A stretch of DNA of 64,000 nt from Xenopus tropicalis (GCF_000004195.4 NC_030678.2:135967047-136031046); one strand, 5' to 3'. Counted from the first letter of the stretch, positions 9,857 through 39,630 are shown. Notes: a model not told the origin generated them from the letters alone. Numbers and translations: made by a program.

Positions 9857-12529
9857 GTAAGTTTGTGGTTTGTCTGCAAGAATCTTTATGTACAAAGATC
9901 TATTGGGCTGCCATTTTGCTTTTAGAGTTGTGTCTGCCACCATTGTACAAGTCTCCCCTTTGTACTATGGCATGTTTGAATGTTTTGGAAGAGTTTGCAC
10001 ACTATGATATAGTGGAAAATAAACACTGCACTTATATATCAGAGCCTGCACGTACTGACAGCAACAATCCCCTTTCTACCCGTCCCTCTTGCTCTTCTGT
10101 CTGGAAACACTGGGCTGGAGTTTACATTCTCCCTTTTTGGAAAGCCTTCCCCATTTTTTATATGTGTCATTAGTTAAAAACAATGTTTGAAAAAAAAAAA
10201 AAAAACTGTTGCAGTTCTTTATTGATTTTTTTTAGAGAAGGAAAAAGCTAATTAATGTAAACAGGGATTCAGGGATTTGTGTTTAACCACTTCTGTGCCG
10301 AAGAGGCTTGTAACAAGTCTGCTCATTGCCGCCAGCGAGTAGATGAGACAGCGGCCACCATTTGCAAAGTTGAGCAGTCATTGGTCAGATAATGCCTTGC
10401 TTGGCTTTGTTATTGCCATCAAGCTGTTTCTTGCCATTGGATTTTCCAGGCAGCAGCCAATTATTTAATAATGCAATGAGATACCAGTACTTGATGGAAT
10501 GATCTGGCTTTGCCTTTAGCAATGACTTATTTAAGTTAAACAATAGTGCTTTGGAGATGTGACATTCCCTGTTCTCTGTGTTTTAGAGGAGCTGATAGGA
10601 AGCTTCTCTTTCCATTGCACACGAGCAACAAAACTGCTTGTGGTCAAAGGACTGAGATAGTTCATAAGAAAACCAGTCTTTAGGGGTAAAGCTATGCTGG
10701 GAAATAAAGATGGTAGAGGCTTGGAAACACAGGAGGTGGCCACAGGTTTAATGAATCCACTATGTTGGACTTCAAGTATCTTTTCAGCGTCAGATTCTAT
10801 GGGGCAAGCTAGCTGGTACCATGTTATTATGCTACTAATGATAAGGTGTGAGTAGCACACACCATTCCAGGTTTTCAAGATGACAATCAACCTGCCAAGG
10901 CCTAACCATGGCACTTTCCCTTGCCTTTAGTAATTGGCAGCCTGTGGGAATCCTTAGTTTGTGACTAGCAACCAAACTACTATATGTGCCCTTGAGCCCC
11001 TAGACTACACAGTGGACAACAGCATAGTTCTTCCTACACTCTTTCCTCTCTCCAGAATAATGTCATTCTGGAAAGTTTTACCTGCAACACAATCATCTGC
11101 TCATGAACCACAACTCCCACTATCCCTCCAGCACATTTCAATTGGTTATAAATGGAGCTGCTGAAGTTACTTTTGCAGCTATTTGCCACAATTGAATACA
11201 GAAAGCTCAGTGTATACATTAACCAATGGCCATTCTTTACCAGACTTAAGGCAGCCATGCACAGGCTGATCCTGGCTGGTATCCAGTCGATCAGCACATG
11301 GGCCAATCATATAGATACTGTATGAGGGGCAACATATGGTATCACTGCCCTGCTATTCTGATGTATAATTTAAAATCTATATCACTTAAAGGGTTAATTC
11401 TGCACAAATTTATTATAACAAAAAAGTGCAGCAGCCAGTTTAGTTTTACAGTGACTGTTGTGCCAAGATATTTCTGGAAGAAACCAATGGCATCTGGTCG
11501 AGTTCCAAATAGAATATAAGCTTGATTAGTTTTCCTATGAGATGTGTGCCACCAAGATCAACTGAGAAACATTGGCACTACAATGCAAAGTCTGTTTGTC
11601 AGACCTCACCATGGGTGCCCTACTATGTACCCTAGTGATTATTACATACACAGGACATATGCAGCCAGCTCTTTGCCCTCATGTGCTACGCAACCCTCTA
11701 TCACATGCTGTAGGCAATAACTGTATATGAAACTAACAACTGGACACTAACATGAAATAATGAGTATATTCTACCATGGATCTCCAACCTTCAAATAAGG
11801 GTCTGAGCTACCATTTTGATTAGCACTGTGCCTCACACTAAACTTTCCTACTCTTGCACCAGCTACTCGTAAGCTGACCATGGGTACCCAGATTTGTCAG
11901 GGAGTTATCCCACACCTGCCATCCTGCCCAACTGTGTATGCAATCCATGTACCATCGGGGTGGGTTCCTAAAGTTGATCACTCCACATGAAACAGTTCAT
12001 CTGCACCTTGTAAGTGGGTACCTGGTACATCAACAGATGGAACAGTGAGAGAAATGGCTTTTTATCATTTCCTGCAGATCCAGTTACTGGTGCTGTCCAG
12101 CCAACTAAATGAAACAATGTTATTTGCACATACTCAGAGTTTCAGAAAGCATTTTGCTATGGCTGTCTAGTGTACCAGTAGCAGACACAGCTTGTTACGC
12201 CTTATCTAGGGCAGGTTACTGGTGACATACACCAGCCAGCCTTTAAACTTAGTGACCGATCAACCGGAGAGCCCAATGGCCGAATACAGCATAACTGGCC
12301 ATACACGGCAATTAGAAGAGCAAACATTTCCACAAACTCATGTTGGAACACAAATGAGATAATATAGCAATTGTAACAGACATAGCAAAGCTTTTGGAGC
12401 ATGTTAAGGAGAGCAATGCATCAACTAATGTATCAAACCGAGCTGCCACTGGAATTTTTAGACAATCATTGAAATCATTTAAAAAAAAAAAAAGAAAAAG
12501 AAAAATGACGCTACTATTTCTTCATAAAC
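9857..12529. other. Intergenic sequence
   Basis: No gene or well-bounded repeat is recognised. Short A-runs occur near 10190 and 12481. Confidence 0.5.
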
Positions 12530-12798
12530 ATGGCAGAGTCCCTTTCAGATTCAGACGGCCCAGTTGATAACTTGTTACAAGCACGCTGGCACAGATGGGG
12601 AGGAGAAGTCTTTAAGCTGTGAGGGGAGCAACTCTGGAAACAGATTTGGTATTGAAGGGGAAAGAAAAAAAAAAAGGGCTCTTGTCCTGATTGGAACGAC
12701 CTGCACGGCCTCTGTAGCAAGGCCTCGCTGCTCAGTATTATAACAAGCTTACAGCTAGTTTACAGGGGTTACAGGTTACTTGTATGTGATTTCTAACT

Positions 12799-12804
12799 AA
12801 TAAA
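12799..12804 (+). terminator. Orphan plus-strand poly(A) hexamer
   Basis: AATAAA followed by GATGTTTTCATGTTTGCCTG, a T/G-rich downstream element. It is too far from the CACNB3 stop (9 kb) to assign without transcript data. Confidence 0.35.
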
Positions 12805-12965
12805 GATGTTTTCATGTTTGCCTGTCACCTACAGACTCCTTGTGCTGTTTGTTTCTAGGGTGTGACACACAGAGGTACAGGTGCCTGTGTTACTGGCGAA
12901 TAAGGGGGTAAAAAGATTGATTGCATCAGGCCATGAAAATAACCACTCTACACACTGCCATCTGG

Positions 12966-12971
12966 TTTATT
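12966..12971 (-). terminator. Orphan minus-strand poly(A) hexamer
   Basis: On the minus strand this reads AATAAACCAGATGGCAGTGT, with T-rich sequence upstream and GTGTAGAGTGG downstream. It could end a long DDX23 3' UTR isoform, about 4.6 kb past the stop, or a separate transcript. Confidence 0.35.
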
Positions 12972-13354
12972 TCTAATCAGGAGAACTTTGCAATCAAAAG
13001 GAAAAACACACATATACAATTGTAAAAAACAAAACAAAGTATTTACAACCAGACATAACAGCCACTTTTTCATCCACTGCTGATTTTGACTGCACAGGAT
13101 TCAATAAAGGCCAAGCAGCAACAACAAATCCCCTCCATACTTGGAAAATGAAGAGGGCTGTTTGTGCATGAGGTGACTTGTAGATCTGCTAAACAAGAAA
13201 TTAAATTGCAGTAATAACTGACTTTTTTTTTTTTTTTACACTGTTCAGAAGCAATCAATCCCAACAAATAAGCACAGAACATGGTGGTTTTCTTGATTCT
13301 AGGATCAGGGAGTTTGAGCATGAAAAGCACTTACACTGCAAGGACTGGGTGATT

Positions 13355-13450
13355 TTAAAGGACCACAAACACCAAAATAAAGTGTTTCATTTGTATTTAA
13401 ATATAATTTGCTGTTACCCTACACTGGCAAAAAATGTGAGGGATTGCGAA
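13355..13450. mobile_element. Diverged left end of a T2-type MITE, family C
   Basis: Begins TTAAAGGACCACAAACACCA and continues with CTGTTACCCTACACTGGCAA, aligned with the left half of the copies at 51510 and 60349. The right half is not recognisable. Confidence 0.5.
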
Positions 13451-14351
13451 TCATTACTGCAATACGTAAATAAATGGGGGCAGGCATTAAAGCTGAATAG
13501 GGCAAAGGGGCTCAAGTGTATAAAGCAGAGAAAAGAGAAGTTATATAAAATACAATGGGTTTAGTTCTTACACAGGGGTTAAATGCCATTCATGGCTACC
13601 TATGGAACTACAGAATGATAGCTTCTCACATATAAAACAGGACAGTTGTTAACAAAAAAAAAAAGGGCACTTAAACAGAAATAAAAAACATATAACTTTT
13701 TTGTTGATAAAGCCCTAAAAATAACAAATCGGAGGATGGTCTGAACATGAAATAGTTGGCAGACACCAGTCGTACGAAAGCGACTTCCTGGAAATGCATT
13801 GTAGGTCCCCCAAAGATATTATCACAATACATGCACAGATTTATCATTACCTGAAATATTCGAAAATTATCAGGGTGGTGATTCTGGGCCCACACATGGT
13901 CTGAAAATAGTATGAAACTACATTACATACAATTTTCAGACCATGTGTAGGCTCTGAATTATAAATGGATAAAGAAAAACTCAACAGCACTCCCTGGCTC
14001 CTCCAAAAACACTTTTGCCTGGTGCACAGTATCAAGAGGGAACGGCACCCTCCAGTATAATTTCAAACAACACTATATATTTATTATATAGGTGTATGAA
14101 ATTGTACCACACAAGAACCTATAAATATCATAAGAATATTCTTGCTCGTGGCCACTGGCCTCTATGTGGAACTTCTTGGAGACTTCCAACCATATATTCA
14201 GCAGGAAAGCGGGTGTTTGGAAACATTAAGTCAAACATTTAAGAATGAAGTAGGGATGCACCAAATCCACTTTTTTGGCCAAACACCCAAATCCTTTGTA
14301 AAGGATTCAGCCATATACTAAAGCAAATCCTATTTTTATACTGATATATAA

Positions 14352-14567
14352 ACCAGTATGGCATCCATTATCTAGAAAGCTCTGAATTACAGCAAGCCCA
14401 TCTCCTATAGACTATTTTAAGCAAACAATTCTTATTGTTAAAAATGATTTGCTTCTCTGTAATAATAAAACACTGCATTGTACTTGATGGGAACTAATCT
14501 GTATGAATCGATATTGGTGGCAAAACAATTCTATTGGATTTGTTTTCCATTTAAATAATTTTTAGCA
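14352..14567. mobile_element. Partial MITE of the TACAGGTATG type
   Basis: Matches internal parts of the element at 32514-32840 (CTCTGTAATAATAAAACA, then the TTGGTGGCAAAACAATT and TTTTTAG blocks). It ends abruptly at a T2-type TIR at 14568. Confidence 0.6.
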
Positions 14568-15072
14568 GCTAAAGGAGAAGGAAAGGCATTTTATTGCCAA
14601 TAGATTAGTCAATAGTACAAGATAGAACACTATTTATTCTGCAGAAAAGCTTTACCATACCAGAGTAAACAGCCCTAGAAGCTCCATCTGTTCAAGATAG
14701 CAGCTGCCATTTTAGCTTGGTCTCAGTAGTTTCCTGCTGCAGCTCTAGCTGCTAGTAGCTCAGATTACAGCACTGTTGGAACTGGGAGAGAGAGATGGGA
14801 GGGGGTGGAGGAGAAGGGAGAGGGGGAGAGAGAGAGTGAGAGAGAGCGCGAGAGCGAGAGGGAGAGAGAAAAAATAAATGGGGCAAACTGAGCCATACCC
14901 TGAAGGATTTTTCTGAAAGAAGGAAGTCTGATACCGAAAAACATACTCACAAAAAAGGAGACAAGAAATACTGTGTTTCTTTTGACAGAGAACTCAGAGC
15001 AGCTCTTTTGTGAGTGCTTATGGCTGTATTTACATAGACCTTTCTGATAAAGCTTACTTAGATAACTTACAT
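14568..15072. mobile_element. T2-type MITE with one clear end
   Basis: Starts CTAAAGGAGAAGGAAAGGCA. The far end (about 14966-15072) is the reverse complement of the start of family F at 25240 (AGAACTCAGAGCAGCT, CATAGACCTTTCTGATAAAG). The right TIR has decayed. It contains a purine tract. Confidence 0.6.
14783..14874. repeat. GA-rich polypurine tract
   Basis: About 90 nt that are nearly all purine, GAGAGAGA blocks mixed with GGAGGAG and GCGAGAG. Such tracts can form triplex (H-) DNA. Confidence 0.85.
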
Positions 15073-15247
15073 AAATGGAATGTAGATGGTTTTAGCATCA
15101 AAACTAGTAAAGTACTTTGGCAACAATATGCCTGCCTTCATCTACACCTACAGCAATTAGTAGTAGTAGTAGTTAGTACTTTCCCAGCTATCTGCTCATT
15201 GCTGTCTGGGGGCCACACATGGACAAATATAAATAAAAGAAATAAAG

Positions 15248-15452
15248 GGATCTCCACCCAAAAAAGTTATTTTGCATAATGAAAAAACATAACCCCAAGC
15301 AGCTTCCCATGAATGACTTTCTAGTGTTTTTGTAAGGGTAATTACACTGACAGCAGTCTGTCTCTTACTGTTCTTCCTATTTCTGTTATTCAAAGCCACT
15401 TTCCAATTATTAAATATTATATGTAAAGAAAATTGCAATTAAAAGGAATTTA
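15248..15452. repeat. Fragment of family D repeat
   Basis: Begins AAGGGATCTCCACCCAAAAA, matching AAGGGGATCTCTACCCAAAA at 24546. It lacks a clear right end. Confidence 0.5.
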
Positions 15453-15788
15453 TCTGCCCTTTGCAACACACTTCTCAGTTTGCCAGACTACGGAACAAAA
15501 CAGAAATCTGCTCTCCTCTAGCCAAGACTCCAGTTCCTTGCACATTTGACATCTTTCTCAGGTCTGTTCTTTACAGAACATACTATGCATTGTAAGAACT
15601 GGAGTCATGTGAAGGAGAGCCAACTAATACAGAGTTTAGATAATACAACTGATCAGGACAAGCAGAGGAGGGAAAAAAAGATAGATATTCCTTTTAATAC
15701 CTACTACAATTACAAAACTTCAAGCAAGCAACAATTTTTAACTAATGTTAAATAGTTGCATATAATGACATTACCATTCACCATACAA

Positions 15789-15808
15789 TTTTTTTTTTTT
15801 TTTTTTTT
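15789..15808. repeat. Poly(T) run
   Basis: 20 consecutive T directly before a MITE. Confidence 0.95.
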
Positions 15809-15821
15809 GAAGCTGGGTGTA

Positions 15822-16238
15822 TAAGGAAAAGTAACATCAAAAAATTAAATAGCTTTAAATGAAATAAAACAAAGTCCTGTTGCCCTGCACTGGTAAACAT
15901 TGTGTGTTTGCTACAAAAACACGACTATAGTTTATATAAATACCCTGCTGTGTAACCACGGAGGCAGCCATTCAAGCTGGAAAAAAGGAGAAAAGGCACA
16001 GGTTACATAGCAGATAACAGATAAGCTCTGTAAAACATAATGGTGGTTTATCTGTTATATGCTATGTATTCTGTGCCTTTTCTTTTTTGAATGGCTGCCC
16101 CCATGGCTACACAGCAGCGTTGTTTATATAAACGATCGTAATGTTTCTAAGGTAAAAACACCAGTTGTACCAGTGCAGGGCTACAGTACATTATATTCTA
16201 ATTACTTTATACACATTTTGGTGTTACTGTTCCTTTAA
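15822..16238. mobile_element. T2-type MITE, family C
   Basis: The left end is degraded (TAAGGAAAAGTAACATC) and the right end intact (GGTGTTACTGTTCCTTTAA). An internal hairpin is formed by AGCAGATAACAGATAAGC and its complement. The right TTAA is shared with the next element. Confidence 0.8.
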
Positions 16239-16639
16239 AGGAAAAGAAAAGGGATACTAACAAAGGGTGTGATTATAATTTCTTACCTGATACCCAAGCT
16301 GGTGCTTCTGTTAGCAGAAAACTGCTCTGGCCTGGGGTATTTCTGGAGCAGCACCACAGAGCAATCCTCTTCCCGCTTTCTCTCTGTTCACACAGGTGAA
16401 CATGTGCAGTACAGTGAAAAGCTTAACTTTAAGGAAAAGGTTGGCTTTTACTGCACATGTGCCTGACTTCACCCAGAAGACAGAAGAGGAAGAAGATTGC
16501 TGCAGACCACCTTCTACAGTAGTACCACAGACCAGCAGTTTTCTGCTTACAGAAGCGCTGGGACAAAGTATTAAGTAAATGACTGGGGATGCCTAACATT
16601 TGGCGACCACCAGTGATTGTACCTTTAATTCTCCTTTAA
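16235..16639. mobile_element. T2-type MITE, family E
   Basis: Starts TTAAAGGAAAAGAAAAGGGA and ends TACCTTTAATTCTCCTTTAA, with TTAA at both edges. Internal arms are partly complementary (GTTAGCAGAAAACTGCT near the left, AGCAGTTTTCTGCTTAC near the right). Confidence 0.8.
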
Positions 16640-17538
16640 ATAACTGCCCATGTGTAGCATGCTAACAGCAACTGGCACACAGGTATAGATGAGGACATTT
16701 AAGCATTAACATTTCTGTAGATCTGGACATATTCATTTTTTACATATCTTAGCAGTTATGCTAAAGCCATATTTATGGAATCAAGCTGTCTTTATGACAG
16801 CTCAACACCATGCAATCATCTTATTAAAAATGAGGTGGAAGCATGAAGGAAGGCAACAGAAATGCAAGGGTGTTTTACTCCTGCACTGAATGTAAAGCCA
16901 TGAGAGCGAGCAGTCTTCACTGGGACCCTCACTGCATATGCCATCAGAAAAGCAATTTCCTCCTATTTCTCTAGGCCTGAATTTATTAAAGCATGTCAAG
17001 ACTTGCATGTTAAAGTGTTCATCTAATCCTGGCAAACTACTGCACAGAACAAATGAAAAAAATTACAGTTCACAGAAATGCAACTCTATGAAAAACAAGT
17101 TTAAACTCAGTAAAGCAAGATTTTTCTTTATAAAACTGAGGCACAGCACTGTTGTAGTGCTGTGTGGTGTCCCTTATACATATGGATAATGAGGACCATA
17201 CCGACAGAAGCAAAAGAAAGGCCCCTAAAGCCATCTTACAGTGTGCACAAAGAAATCAATGGATAGATTTGTTGTCAAGGACAATTTGCTTGGTGGCTAT
17301 TAAAACACCAAATAATCTGCATTGTAGATCTGAAGTTTGAAGTTTCAAAACACAAGTCACATTCTGAATGTAGTTGGATCCCTTTATCCAGAAAAAATGT
17401 TTGTATGTTGGAGGTCTCTAAAGCCAATGAATGTCAGGTCATCCAAACGAGTGAGCTGTTATTTTCTAAATCACATTATATCCTTCTGCCACCGAGAAGC
17501 AATATTAGGAACCACAGTATTTTCTTAATTGCTCTGAC

Positions 17539-17544
17539 TTTATT
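17539..17544 (-). terminator. DDX23: Candidate DDX23 poly(A) signal
   Basis: AATAAA on the minus strand, starting only 22 nt after the stop codon, followed by ATACTGTGGTTCC. If used, the 3' UTR would be about 45 nt. Confidence 0.5.
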
Positions 17545-17566
17545 TAGAAAGACCGGCAGGGCACAA

Positions 17567-35364
<17,798 letters not shown>

Positions 35365-36221
35365 CTGTACATAATCACAAGCAATGGTGAGACATGATTG
35401 AAAGGCATTAACAATTCAGAAATTACACACAAAAAAATTAAATAGTTCTCAAGGGAATAGTATGCTGGCCCTATGTGTTTTTCAACAAAAGGATCACCAG
35501 CCCTGGGCCTAAGGTAAGTAATTATGTTAACTAACAAACTTGCACTCACCAGTAACAACCCCTTTCTTATCCTCTAAAGAGCATGCCAAAATAAATGTAA
35601 AAAAGTATAGAGGCTACTGGGTGCTCATCAGCAGCATTGACAAATGAATCTCTAGATAAGTGTCTTTATCAAATAGGTTATTTCAAACTAGGTCTGAGGT
35701 TTTGATTTGAGGCCACAGACTGTATGGTTCCTCAATTAACTGTTGAGGGCTGTCAGCAAACAGGAATAAGAAGAGGCACAGGTCAAGCCAGATTGTGGTA
35801 CATGCAGTGCACCGCAGAGACTAGCTGGCAGCTTCAACAAATAATATCAACAATTATTTTATGCAGTATATATAAATTAAAATAACCTGAACACTTACTT
35901 TCACCTAATCACTTTTATACAGGTAATGTCTCTTTGTTAGAGCCTCAACATGGAACGTGAGCAGATCTGTAAATCAGAAAAGATTATCATCAAGCAACAC
36001 AAATGAAAGCATCCTCTAAACCACACCACCAAATTCCAGACTTAGCCCTTAATAAAATGTTTCTCATAATACTTACAAACATACTTCCTAAAGACATGTT
36101 GCCAAAGCTGTAAAATCATAAATATTGGAAGCAAACCCATACAGTCTCCTATGACCACATGTAGGCAATGTGAAAATACAAACTGCATTGCCCTGGAGAC
36201 TGCTATTGCACCCCGTATAGC

Positions 36222-36314
36222 CCAACCAGTGGCTCATCAGCAACATGTTGCTCACTACCCCTTTTCATGTTGCTCCTATTAGCCTCAAAGTAGGTGCCCA
36301 TTTTTACTTTTCTG
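36222..36314. mobile_element. hAT-like element fragment
   Basis: CCAACCAGTGGCTCATCAGC and following ATGTTGCTC match one end of the elements at 7453 and 48998. The terminal CAG is gone. It lies in DDX23 intron 1. Confidence 0.6.
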
Positions 36315-36745
36315 GCTTGGAGGCAAGTGTTGGAAGCACAGAGACACAGATTTATTTAAGCAGAGCCTCCTGCAGCCTAGCAGCCCACATGCCCTCAGTC
36401 CAATGCGGCTTAGAAAACAGAAGGTAAAAAGGGCTGTATTCATACTACAGTCTGATTCAACGCCATACGCCTCCATAGCGAGGAATGGTGATACAGGTTC
36501 CGTCATGTTGCTGTGGCGGGTCAATTTGTGTATTGGAGTAGACTATCGCAATAAACGCAGCAGTAAGGCAACACATAGTGAAGTGTGTAAAGGGCCCTAT
36601 ACAAGAGACACACGCACACAAGCCAGCTCTCATACACGGACTCACAGTAAGCGCACCTGCTCCGCTAACTCCGACTCACCACAAACAGATATACCAACTT
36701 CTCAGCTTCGGCCACTTACCTCCATAAACTCACTCTACAACGTTT

Positions 36746-36760
36746 CTATTCCGCCGCCAT
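36746..36760 (-). other. Minimal upstream ORF in DDX23 5' UTR
   Basis: ATG GCG GCG GAA TAG, four codons and a stop. It is on the transcript only if transcription starts above 36760. It overlaps the YY1-like motif. Confidence 0.4.
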
Positions 36761-36763
36761 GTT
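36753..36763 (-). promoter_or_regulatory. YY1-like site
   Basis: AACATGGCGGC on the minus strand fits the long YY1 consensus (AANATGGCGGC), which is typically at or just downstream of the start site. Confidence 0.6.
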
Positions 36764-36780
36764 GGCTAGAGCATTTCCGT

Positions 36781-36794
36781 GGCATTCTGGGAAC
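36781..36794. promoter_or_regulatory. ZNF143/Staf-like site 1
   Basis: GGCATTCTGGGAAC, reverse complement GTTCCCAGAATGCC, the core of the ZNF143 motif (TTCCCAGAATGC). Confidence 0.6.
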
Positions 36795-36819
36795 GCGTCA
36801 CGGAAGGAAGCGTGCGTCG

Positions 36820-36826
36820 TGACGTA
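36820..36826. promoter_or_regulatory. CRE-like half site
   Basis: TGACGTA, a CREB/ATF half-site, between ZNF143-like sites 1 and 2. Confidence 0.4.
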
Positions 36827-36832
36827 TGTAAA

Positions 36833-36852
36833 ACTACATTTCCCGAAATGCT
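36833..36852. promoter_or_regulatory. ZNF143/Staf-like site 2
   Basis: ACTACATTTCCCGAAATGCT, close to the long ZNF143 motif ACTACAATTCCCAGAATGC. Confidence 0.65.
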
Positions 36853-36876
36853 GCTGCGCGCTAGGGGGGGGAAAAA

Positions 36877-36896
36877 ACTCAATTTCCCGAAATGCC
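36877..36896. promoter_or_regulatory. ZNF143/Staf-like site 3
   Basis: ACTCAATTTCCCGAAATGCC, sharing TTTCCCGAAATGC with site 2. The site 2 to site 3 spacing is 44 bp, about four helical turns. Confidence 0.6.
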
Positions 36897-37238
36897 GTGG
36901 TGCGTACAGTGACTCCTCGGCTAGGCTAGGTATGTTTCATTTAGTCTTGAGCAGTTTTATTAGGTTGGGTTTATCCTAGATATCAAGCTTATACAATAAT
37001 ACAGTACAGAATAAAACCGGAATGTAAAATATGAGATAAGATCTAAGGAACACCCTAATGACAGTGGCAGTAAGGCTTTTTTTTGAGTTGTTTTATTCGC
37101 TGAGCAATTTTACAATAAAGTGGGTGGGCAAACACTCGAAATCACCTCTTGTTCATTATATTGGTATCTAGCTGGTCCCACAAATGAGACAACTATCGCT
37201 TAGAATCACTGACTACCGAAATTTCAAGCAACAATTAC

Positions 37239-37742
37239 TTAAAGGAGACATATCCTATATAAATGATGAATGTACCAGTAAATTATACTCCTCTAGATAT
37301 AGAAGGATTGTGCTTAAAAAAGTTGTGTTTCTAACTGATTTATTGAGAAATTCCCCCAAACCCCACTAGCCCCGCCCATCTGTTCCACTTCCTGCTGGCT
37401 GAATTCTCTGGATGAGCTGGGGAGCCACACTGTAGGATAGGAACCAATCAGCAGCTAGGCTGACCTGATAGGGAACTGAAGCCTGTCTTTGCTTGTGTGA
37501 GTGCAGGGCTGTGATTGGCTCTCCCCCTCCTACTGTGCCTCTGGCAGGGGCCGTTAGGACACGCCCACTCTTCATTTCACACTTGACTGAGAAGTGAGAG
37601 GATCTATAGGGAGCTCCAGTAAAGGGGCCATTGTTACAGATAGGATTAATTTTTAGCCCAAAGGGAAACCAGCACCGTATATTATTCATAATTGCCTACA
37701 AAATAGGCGTTTTTCCCCATTTATCCAATATGTCTCCTTTAA
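37239..37742. mobile_element. T2-type MITE, family I, complete
   Basis: Starts TTAAAGGAGACATATCCTAT and ends CCAATATGTCTCCTTTAA, with TTAA at both ends, 504 bp. It lies about 350 bp beyond the DDX23 promoter sites. Confidence 0.85.
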
Positions 37743-38385
37743 AACCGATGCTTTAGGCAATTGTTAATGAAATGGGGGTCATTTTTCTAGTGGGTTTTAA
37801 GATAACTGAGGGTAAAGGTTCTTAGGTTTAATATAGGGCACAAGTATGGGGCCCTAAGTGGATGAGGAGAGCATTAGCACATTGATGCGGTCTTGGACCA
37901 ATAGCCTTTGTCCCCTCAAGGTAGTGATTTGGAAAGTATATACACACAGCCACGTCATAAGGACATAAAAAAAACACTGGTCCAATAAACAATAAAGCAT
38001 AGTTTCCAGCCTTTTTCCAACTGCTGAAGACATGGATGTGTTTTGGGGAATCCATGGACTGCAAAAGATGCTTGGAATTTACCCCTCATGTACTCATGTA
38101 TAGATATTTTTCAGGTTCAGCAGCGATTTTGCTCAAGTGGAAAAAATTCATTTTCAAAATATTAATTCCCTGAGTACCACTGTTGTTAGGTTGACAACTC
38201 TGAGGACAGGATGATCTCAGCATAATATTCAGGCCCGAATTTGTGGTGAGGCCATTTTGATGCAGTCTTTGGCTATAGGTGGGCTGGCGGCAAAACGGGG
38301 TGCCCTCAGGGCACCCTATTCTGAAATCCAGCCCTGATAATATATATAATTTTTTTTTTCAAGTTTGTTAATTGAAATGTGCAAT
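37743..38385. other. Intergenic sequence
   Basis: No gene is seen. A 17-bp palindrome GGTGCCCTCAGGGCACC lies at about 38299. Confidence 0.6.
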
Positions 38386-38531
38386 CAGGTCCAAACTGAG
38401 CTTTAGAATAGGCCCAGGCATTTCAAGTACACAGAGGCCCAACCAGAACCTCACCAGCCCTCTAAATAGTGACTGTCTATGGCAGCCCCTCTGGTATTTG
38501 CCAGAATCCACAGATTGCCAGTCTGGGCCTG
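38386..38531. repeat. Interspersed repeat, family B (unoccupied copy)
   Basis: Ends CAGGTCCAAACTGAG and CAGTCTGGGCCTG form an imperfect TIR. The GTCTATGG site is intact. Confidence 0.7.
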
Positions 38532-39630
38532 TGTCCAATAGGCAAGAAATAATCAAAATCATGTCTGTGGAGATCTATGTAGCAATGGAGACCTTTGTTG
38601 CAAGTTGTGCTACATTGTACAAGTTATCAATATTTTCCTGTAAAGCTGCATTTTTCATATTTGTCACCAGGGGGAGCTGTATGCAAAAGAGATGTTGCTG
38701 ACCTGTTACCTTTCTGGTGCTAAAAATGAGGAGCTATTACTGACTCCACAGGCTCCTGTAGAAGCTGCCAGCCTGACACACATATTTTTCTTTACATATT
38801 TGTGGATACATATCCCTCAATAATCTTCCCCCCGCCTGCTTAAGGGCTTCATAGATGTATTTGTATTTATGTTTGTGCCCTGCTGGTTTTGAACTAAATT
38901 GTTCTGTCTTTTATTGGGATTGTTCAGTTTAACCTGGCCAATACTTGCCGCAGTGTCAAAAGCCTCAATCCTGCTCCTCATGAAACTGTCCCTATGAGTA
39001 ACCAATCTGTCACAACATCCCTGCTCTGCCCCCAATATTGTCAGCAAGCCACAGATGTCATCGCTTACTGACAGTCCCATGCCTGTCAGTGCACACAGAC
39101 TGAGGATCAATCAGAAGAGACTGAGGATCAGTGTATCTACAGCAGTGGAGAAAACAACCCATTTGCCATCATTCCAAGGGAAAAAATGTAAAGGTATCTC
39201 AGAAGTTTGTCAAAATAAGACCTTTTTTATGGCACTCTTATCCAAATGAGCATTACCTTCAGTTCTTATGCATGTAATCAGCCAAATCCAGATAATTTGA
39301 AATTCTTTAAATAAACTAACCTAAAAAAATTAATTAGATTTAAATGATCTCCCTGTAGGCCAGTTGCAGAGGGGTCATTTTCTCCTTTGGCATATTTACA
39401 CCAACAAAGAAAAGCTGATCCACTGCCTTCTACACTTCCAATGTGTGTTCCTCAAGGGATCATCCAGAACACATAGCGAATATCTGGGCTGAAACACTAA
39501 AGTATGCATTTTCACTCTAATAACCAATCCCCTGCCTGTCAGGTAACACACATAGGAAGTGCAGAATGCAGCAGATTGGCTTTCCTCTTGTAAATACACC
39601 AGCAGAGTACTAGTACTGAGCTAAAGAACT
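38532..39630. other. Intergenic sequence
   Basis: No gene or clear repeat is recognised. Confidence 0.55.

Larger units (their letters stand above)
36720..36775 (-). other. DDX23: DDX23 exon 1, 5' UTR (TSS inferred)
   Basis: A strong donor GTAAGT (36719 downward) follows AGTTTATGGAG on the minus strand. Upstream is a CpG-rich promoter. The non-coding exon 1 brings the total to 17, as in human DDX23. The 5' boundary is a guess. Confidence 0.6.

Noticed and set aside
36403..36822. 139-codon plus-strand open frame across the DDX23 promoter
   Set aside because: It overlaps DDX23 exon 1 and the ZNF143-like sites on the other strand, with low-complexity composition and no known domain.
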